A stretch of DNA of 64,000 bases from Hermatobates lingyangjiaoensis (taxonomy: Eukaryota; Arthropoda; Insecta; Hemiptera; Hermatobatidae). Positions 58,126-64,000 of the stretch are shown here, piece by piece (position 1 is the first letter of the stretch; each line of letters starts with the position of its first letter). Below the pieces are notes generated by a model. It was not told the DNA's origin. It was given only the letters and a program-made list of their open reading frames with translations, and did no database searches. The stretch is taken from NCBI GenBank assembly GCA_026182355.1, contig JAPFBL010000377.1, positions 1-64,000 on the forward strand, read 5' to 3'. Position numbers and translations under genes: made by a program.

Positions 58126-61100
58126 GTATGCTAACACTGTTACAGTATGTGTTTTTATAATTTATTATAAGTTAAATGTGATCATAATCAAATTGGTACA
58201 ACGTTTTTGTGATCAAACTAGGTTTTAAGTCAAATGTACTAATTATGATAAAGTTTAAAAGCGATTTTTTATATATTTTGTTATGATGTCTGGGGTTAGG
58301 TGTGTATCCGATCGCAGAGTATAACTCGGTGGATATGTAAAATTTCCAAACTTTAATATTATAAATATTTTCCCCTTATTATTTTAATTGTTTATTATAT
58401 TATTTTAATTGCGAATGTTGTAAATTTCAGATTATATATTTCATTGTAAAGCCTCAACAACTGGTAAAGATTCTTTCAGAAATAGTTCATCTCAATGAAG
58501 ATAAAGCTCAATGTTTTGGGCTGGTTTGGACAAATAATGCCAAAAGTTTAGTGGGGAAATTTAAACAGAAATCTCTTTTCCCCAAACAGGTTGGTTATTT
58601 ATAACGACTACTAGCTTCTACATTGCCACTTAAATTGAAATTATGATTTCTATTAAAATATTGTCTTGATTGTTTATGATTATAGTCACTTAATTACTCT
58701 CGTTCCTCGTTTATTCAGAGTAAACGGGTAATGATTTGAGACAAATGGTTCTTTCAGGTATATAAGAAATAAAATTAGGGAGAATCACCATTTCAGTCAA
58801 ACGAAAGTCACCAATTTCTCTCGTGATTTTAAGGGTTTTTTTTCAGACGTATACCATAGGCCAGGAATAGCAAGTTTTCTTAAGCTCATAAATAATTAAA
58901 ACATAATAATACTGTAGTGTTATTGTCTTTTATCGTTTTCAGGAAGCTTAAAAAGAAATCACCATAAATTCATTATTGAATTTGTTATTATTTCTTAATT
59001 CTTATACAAAACATTATTTATTAGGATAAACATGTGAAATGAAATTTGTCTAAACCGCAGTAAAAAAATTCAGAAATGGCACTAAGATCTTTTGATCAAA
59101 ATAATTGGACCTCGTCATAGTCATACTTGAATTCAGTTCAAGTTCTAAATTTTTTACTGTGGTTTGGACGCTGATATTTATTTTGTGTTATCGAGATATG
59201 TTTTGACAACATTTAGTTTGGAAAAATGAGGTGATCCAAGTATTATCATTTGTAGTCTTGAGTTCATAGAATAATCTTAAATTTCCATGTATGATAGGAG
59301 TAATCTTGTGCTGCCGTCCGTTGGAGAAGCTTATCTTTTATGCTATAAAAGTTAATGAATAAATTTATTCCAAACACATCATATTGGAAGTGCCGTCTCG
59401 CTGTATGCAGCTCGTGAGTTGCAGTTAGTCTACCACTGTCTTAAATGATGTTTTAATGACTTTTATGTGGTTTCACTTAAGCATGATTCATGCTTCGACC
59501 ACATTGTCGGATGACTCATATTATCTCAAATATAAATTTATTAGAGAATGAAAGTCCCACAAAACATTAGTAATGTTTCAGGAATCTTCAACCATCTTCT
59601 CTCGTATATCTAGGAAAACGCTAGAATACATTTTATCTTGTCCACAAGAAAAAAATTTTTTTTAATAAACGATTTACCTGCTTAGGTATTAGCGCCGCTG
59701 GATTTTCTTAATGTTCTCATGGCATTTACCAATTTGAGTAGAATATATATTTTCTCTACTAGACATATTTATCTTTTTGAAGAATACATTATCTAGGGGG
59801 CAAACTACTATCAAGTACCGGCGCGTTTTCCATGTTACGATTGGTTGTAAACTTATGGAGGTTTCTTTCCTCGAAAAATCGTAAGCAATTCTGGAATAAC
59901 TATTAATTTCAAAAATTGGATGCATACTTTTGATTAAGAGGCCTTTCTTTTCAGGATTATAACAATGATTGAAACCAGTAAGGACTACGGTAGCTCATAT
60001 ATGATCGTTTTATTTGATTCTTCCTCCCATGTTCACCATAGTTCCGCCTGTTAGGCTGATTCTCCACAGCTAACTGATCACTGTATTCCACTCAAAATTT
60101 CCATCAATATGGTCTTTCTAATAACATCAGGAATCATGTGAAATCTAACAGGATTTTAGGTTCGAATCTTTCCCGTGACCCTAGATTTTTCATGTGGAAG
60201 AATAAAATCTTGTGTCTCCCCGATCCCGTCAAAAGGTATAAAGTAATTAGTCCCGTGCCAGTTCGTTGTAAGGTACTCATAAAATAACCTAACTGTAATA
60301 AACTTGATTGAGCTAAAATATATATTAAATACATTTTAAATGAGCAACACTTCTCCATACAACAGCATTAAAAGTCAGACCGGTATAATCTGAAACTGGT
60401 CGAGCGTGAAGTTTCTCCTTTACTTTAAGAAAATACCGAATCCTAAGCAAACTACCTGAAAGTTCTTTTTACCGGTTCTATCATCTAATCCGCATGTATA
60501 TTGTGCGCGTTGCGCCACCTTGAGAGCATTTTCATAGTTCACTCTTTCTTGGGTGTAAAGTAGATGTTCTGTATAATATATTTGCCCATGTATTTTGTAG
60601 CAAACCACAATTCCAGGCATAGTTTGTAATTTGAATAGAATCGTTTACTAAGGAGTGAATGCAAAACTAATTGGTTACGCTCAATAATAAATTTGTAGTT
60701 AGTCGATCAAAATGGAGTAAAATTATAATACTTGTCAATTACTCTTATTTTTCCTTGTTACCTGTCCATTAAAATTCATTTTCAGCAAGCTTCCAGTTAG
60801 TTTCTGTTCATCGTATTTTGTTTAACTGTCAATTGATTGGTTCTTCGGCTACACTTTTGTGGACTTCGATTGCACTCGGAATGGACAAACATAAATTTAT
60901 ATTTTATTATTATAGATTGTATTAATTAATAATTTCCCTCATTGTTTCAGTTGGAAGATGTATCATGGCTGGTGAATATAGAAGCCTCTTCTGATACAAA
61001 CTCTGAACTTTTCGTACCCAAAGCATTAGTACAATTAAAACTCCAGGAACCTGAAAAATTATCTTTAATCAATTTAGATATGAATGAACAGAGTATCTAC

Positions 61101-61160
61101 TCCTTATTTAACGCCCTTGAAGACATACAGAATAAGCTAGATACCCTGACCTCATCATGA
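57918..61160 (+). CDS. COMMD10: COMM domain-containing protein 10 (three exons, 5' end missing)
   Basis: Host gene with three exons: 57918-58125, 58431-58589 and 60951-61160. Joined they give about 191 residues, against roughly 200 in the animal family, so only about ten N-terminal residues are missing. The first two exons form the helical N-terminal domain, with an acidic FSDDEESKL stretch matching the family's FSEEEEEKL. The last exon is the COMM domain, opening LEDVSWLV (conserved Trp) and ending near LEDIQNKLDTLTSS. Known for the family: COMMD proteins assemble into the Commander complex with CCDC22, CCDC93 and retriever, which acts in endosomal recycling of membrane cargo. Introns are 305 and 2361 bp, both phase 0, with GT/AG ends. 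The first coding exon is upstream and was not found. The frame is open across all three exons and the family alignment runs end to end, so this looks like an intact gene. Confidence 0.9.
58431..58589 (+). CDS. COMMD10: COMMD10 middle exon
   Basis: Exactly 53 codons in phase 0. The acceptor is TTTCAG at 58425-58430 and the donor GTTGGT starts at 58590. It starts IIYFIVKPQQLVKIL and runs through a helical segment with LNEDKAQ and a conserved Trp (LVWTNNAKSLV), to KFKQKSLFPKQ. This matches the link between the N-terminal domain and the COMM domain in the family. Confidence 0.9.
59020..59200. mobile_element. Old PLE terminal-repeat pair in COMMD10 intron
   Basis: Facing arms share TAAACCGCAGTAAAAAAATT and its complement. 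The middle holds a decayed AGATC-type core (minus: TATGACGAGGTCC ... AAAAGATCTTAGT). More diverged than the other copies, so older. Confidence 0.5.
59689..60620 (-). pseudogene. Unrecognised minus-strand ORF block inside COMMD10 intron
   Basis: Three adjacent minus-strand open stretches (60420-60620, 60134-60358, 59689-59925) lie in different frames and read like ordinary protein rather than translated AT repeat, with mixed composition including Trp, Cys, Gly and Pro. Recognisable strings include NYENALKVAQRAQYTCGLDD and TWKTRRYLIVVCPLDN. I cannot name the family. It may be a decayed mobile-element or integrated-virus ORF, or chance; frame changes and stops make an intact gene unlikely. Confidence 0.3.
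60951..61160 (+). CDS. COMMD10: COMMD10 last exon, COMM domain
   Basis: Acceptor TTGTTTCAG ends at 60950. 69 codons then TGA at 61158-61160. LEDVSWLVNIEA is the hallmark start of the COMM domain, followed by a beta-rich stretch (ALVQLKLQEP) and a C-terminal helix (IYSLFNALEDIQNKLDTL). The COMM domain is the dimerisation and assembly module of the family. Confidence 0.92.
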   Translation: MEDVSWLVNIEASSDTNSELFVPKALVQLKLQEPEKLSLINLDMNEQSIYSLFNALEDIQNKLDTLTSS

Positions 61161-61700
61161 TTCCACATAGTAATGGGTTTGAAAATGTTTTAGTTTGTCT
61201 TAATGTAAATATCAAACATTAAGAAAATGTTGGACACTTGTGCAAAATGTTTTCGTGTCAAGCAAACAAAACGAATGAGTGTCGTACATTACTCAGTACT
61301 CTGAGGAAAAAAGAAATTATTTATTTAATCATATGTTATTGTTCTGTCCTTTAGAAAAAATATTTCTATAAAAAGTATGATAATTGTGTACATATTACAT
61401 GCAATAAAATGAAACCCATCAACGCTTGATAAAAGCCTCTTTCCAAAGAACAATCGAAAATAACATAAAAATGTATTTTCTGCAATTTTACGAACATTAA
61501 TTGTTTAGTTAGTTAGTCCAATGTGATAAGTTACAGTTAATTTCTTTTTATTACCTCAGTACCTCGCCAGAAGACTACATGTACATTTGTATGCCTTTAT
61601 AGGATTCATGATTGTAATTCTTTTTAATTGTAGATTTATAATTATCCTTAGTTTTTATGCATAAATATATGTAAATAAAGATATATTTCACGTTAGTTTT
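61161..61700 (+). other. COMMD10 3' untranslated region with polyadenylation signals
   Basis: AT-rich tail after the stop codon. AATAAA occurs at 61403-61408 and again at 61674-61679. Either could direct cleavage, giving a 3' UTR of about 0.26 or 0.54 kb. The cleavage site itself cannot be read. Confidence 0.6.
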
Positions 61701-62600
61701 TTTTTATAAGATTCTATTGTTACTTATAGGATATTTATAAAAAACTTTGATATAACTTGCTTAAATATGAATACCTGTAAAACACAATGACATATTCATT
61801 GGTTTTGTTTTATGGATGATGTTGGTAACACTGTGCAGGTGACTTAAAGTGTTTAATTCGTAGTGAATTGACTCAGATTCAATTTGTAAATTCCTTCTTT
61901 AACTTTTATCTTCTTTCCAGTGATCAGAATAATTTATATGGAGTACCATCAATGGGTGGTTTCTCCACTCTTTTATTTCATTTTATTATGTATCACTTAT
62001 CAATATTACAAAGTTACCTCTTAGATAGTTGTAATAGAATAAAAAATAAAAAAACTTCTATCTTCAATAGTAGATTGATACAGATTCAATTCTGATTTTT
62101 AGCAAATGTCTTGTGTCAATCTGCTATTGACGATAAACGTTAAAGAAGGAATTTACATACCTTTGAGATTGGCACTTGTAAAAGTTTTAATAAGTATGTG
62201 GGGGTCATGTGTTAATTTTCACAATCTTCTATAGTTCAGCTTCGAATGCTGTTTACTCATTTGCACTCTATCCAGTGATGGGATTCATCACCGGTTCGGA
62301 CTGTAGCTTTCGAATTATAGTACTTGGGCTAAACCTGTTCAAGGATAGGCGACTTTGAATCAAACTTCACCGATTTAAAATTACAATTTTAGTATTTTTT
62401 GTAAAACATATGCCAAACCTACAGAACCTTTGAAATCCAAATATTGTGCTGTTGATTTCTCTTTCATTTTAATTTGCGAATGTACTGGAAAGTTCAATTC
62501 TCTTGTTTCAACCAAAGATTGTGAATTTTTGTATCTGCTTGGCGATTCATTCTTCCCATTAAGGCAGAGTTCTAGGTTTGATGGTTTACGGTATATCCAT
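61700..62600. other. Downstream of COMMD10, nothing recognised
   Basis: A CAGATTCAATT word appears at 61874 and 62082. Otherwise AT-rich without a recognised feature up to the PLE RT relic. Confidence 0.5.
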
Positions 62601-62629
62601 GCAGTTAAAGTTTGAAGTATGAAGCCGAG

Positions 62630-63030
62630 TTGTTCTCAGGTTATGAACTATTCCTTCAAAACTCTTGGTTAAGACAGAAATTTCTCCCATCTATTTGGTA
62701 CAGGTATGCAGTTTTTTAATATTAATTCACTCGCTCGCTCTACTCGTACCTTGAAGAAATTTTCGAACAGGACTCCTAAGGGAGAACTCATTGTTCCACC
62801 ATCTATCTGCTGATCCATCATAATTTTCGAAGAGACGTGTCACTTCTGTGCGTATTGTTCTAAAAGTAACAATAAGGACTGCTTTTGAGATATCAATTTT
62901 AAGCTGCTATTTATCTCAGTATATTTCCCCAAAATAAATTGTATTGTTCTGTAAACTGGTGAAAAGTGACTCTACATCAAGAGGAGCCGTGCTGACTATT
63001 GAACTAGACTCTTTCGATGGGTCCAAAAAA
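62630..63030 (-). pseudogene. Penelope-like RT palm fragment
   Basis: On the minus strand, in shifting frames: LDVESLFTSL, matching PLE motif A (FDVxSLFT, catalytic Asp), then IDGGTMSSPLGVLFENFF, matching the QxxGxPMGSPLSP motif. Frameshifts between motifs show decay. Known for PLEs: these motifs belong to the telomerase-related RT. The YVDD motif was not found. Confidence 0.65.
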
Positions 63031-63429
63031 AAGTATGTATACGAGGACGAACGCAAAAGTTACAGGTAATTTCAATTATATATATTCTATGCCCAAGAAA
63101 AATTCTTGAAGTTTTCTTGGGCACTGAAAAATAAATTCAAGTAGATCCCTGAGAAGCTCTCTGATCATTTACATTGTTTGTAGATACATTTATACAATAA
63201 TATGGAATGACTTTCAATGACATTTTCTTTAAGTGTACTGATGAAATTTAAGATCAATTGTTCTTAGCTTCTCAATATCGATTTTGTGTTTCTGACATTT
63301 TTAGGCTCAATTTCAGACGAAAAACAAAAGTTTTGTACAAACCAATAAATTTACTAGAGAAGAACTAGTTTTAAATTCTGTTCTTTATGTGCTCTAGTCA
63401 TAGATTTCCAGTATGCATATCAGTCTTAC

Positions 63430-63860
63430 TGACCGTAACCTTAATTTTGGCTTGAACTGCCACTATATCTCTAAACCTCCTACTTATGGGAAATATGTAG
63501 AACTGGAATCACTCCTTGAAAGTATAATTCAGCATGGGAAAGAAGGAAAATTCAAGATAAGTGAAGGAGGAATCCGAGAATAAATACAGAAAGAGGCTAC
63601 TATTTCTCGTGGAAACTTTAAAAGCAATATCCTAAAGAAACTTCACAGAAATGCTGCTAGAACACTCAAAGAGGACACTTCAATGACTATAAGAAAGGCT
63701 GAGTAGACGTCATGATTTGTGCTCATGAATACTTAAGCAAGATTAAAGATATCCTCAGTGACAGTACAAAGTTTCGTAGAATAACCAGGAACCCCATTGA
63801 AAATATCAAAAAAGGGCATTTTTTTGTTACATTTATTTTTGATATATATTTGTGCTACTG
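63430..63860 (+). pseudogene. Penelope-like element N-terminal region, broken
   Basis: The plus strand reads LTDRNLNFGLN and PPTYGKYVELE, then a stop, then ARTLKEDTSMTIRKAE (PLE: L-x-x-D-x-S-I-x-I-R-K-A-D-K). After a frame change it reads EYLSKIKDILSDSTKF, RRITRNPIE, matching the family's EYL-K-I-LSD-T-F-I-DP segment just before the RT fingers. At least one stop and one frameshift. It lies about 400 bp from an RT fragment on the opposite strand, so the locus is rearranged or composite. Confidence 0.75.
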
Positions 63861-64000
63861 TCATCGGCGAGCATGCAAGACATTTGCTACTCTGGCTCCG
63901 ATTTTGGGAATATAGTGATAATTTTTTTTATTTAACACTAGCTGATCTACCCGGCTTTACCCGGGAAACAATATAATTCCAACTCTAATAAAAAATTACA

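Larger units (their letters stand above)
58590..60950 (+). other. Large COMMD10 intron with transposon relics
   Basis: A 2.36-kb intron. It holds a weathered PLE terminal repeat pair (about 59020-59200, with a decayed hammerhead core) and, on the minus strand, an unrecognised series of ORF fragments (59689-60620) described separately. Confidence 0.7.

Noticed and set aside
63934..63980. CTACCCGGCTTTACCCGGG motif as a regulatory palindrome
   Set aside because: It resembles a common transposon 3' tail motif and the window ends before it can be judged.

Overview
This window is eukaryotic nuclear DNA, strongly A+T-rich and dominated by repeats. It looks like an arthropod, most likely an insect: jockey-like and RNase H-bearing non-LTR retrotransposons, Penelope-like elements (PLEs), Helitron helicase relics, a tRNA-derived SINE with a short CCTAA-type tail, and a host gene with long AT-rich introns. 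The species and order cannot be read from the sequence. Nothing bacterial (operons, ribosome binding sites, CRISPR) is present, and most of the longer ORFs are chance frames or transposon relics.

The only host gene I recognise is COMMD10, on the + strand. Three exons are visible (57918-58125, 58431-58589, 60951-61160), with GT/AG junctions, a stop codon and downstream AATAAA signals. The few N-terminal residues, probably in one upstream exon, were not found. Its large intron contains a weathered PLE terminal repeat and an unrecognised minus-strand ORF block.

Mobile elements fill much of the rest. PLEs contribute two GIY-YIG endonuclease fragments (4974-5471 minus; 29643-30132 plus), an RT fragment and an N-terminal fragment near 62.6-63.9 kb, and many solo or inverted terminal repeats (pLTRs) abutting (TA)n tracts. 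Most pLTRs carry a compact hammerhead-ribozyme-like motif: CTGANGA, a small stem II, GAAA, a short palindrome in place of stem III, a non-G cleavage-site base, and a stem I whose arms pair even though their sequences differ between families. Non-LTR relics lie at 39.7-40.4 kb (minus), 43.56-45.6 kb (minus, split by a SINE) and 48.24-49.46 kb (plus). Helitron helicase relics lie at 8.65-9.18 kb (with an internal inversion) and 24.0-24.55 kb. There is a hAT-type MITE with an 8-bp duplication at 16367-16699 and an unclassified 2.1-kb repeat at 54.3-56.4 kb with fragments elsewhere.

The most striking local structure is at 13.53-15.99 kb. A tRNA-derived SINE has had its tRNA-like head, plus about 35 bp of flanking DNA, amplified into a tandem array with a 132-bp period and 17 head copies, in effect a satellite of Pol III promoter-like units. 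The other highlight is the multi-family set of hammerhead-like motifs, including two placed head to head in an 89-bp-arm palindrome at 21972-22150.
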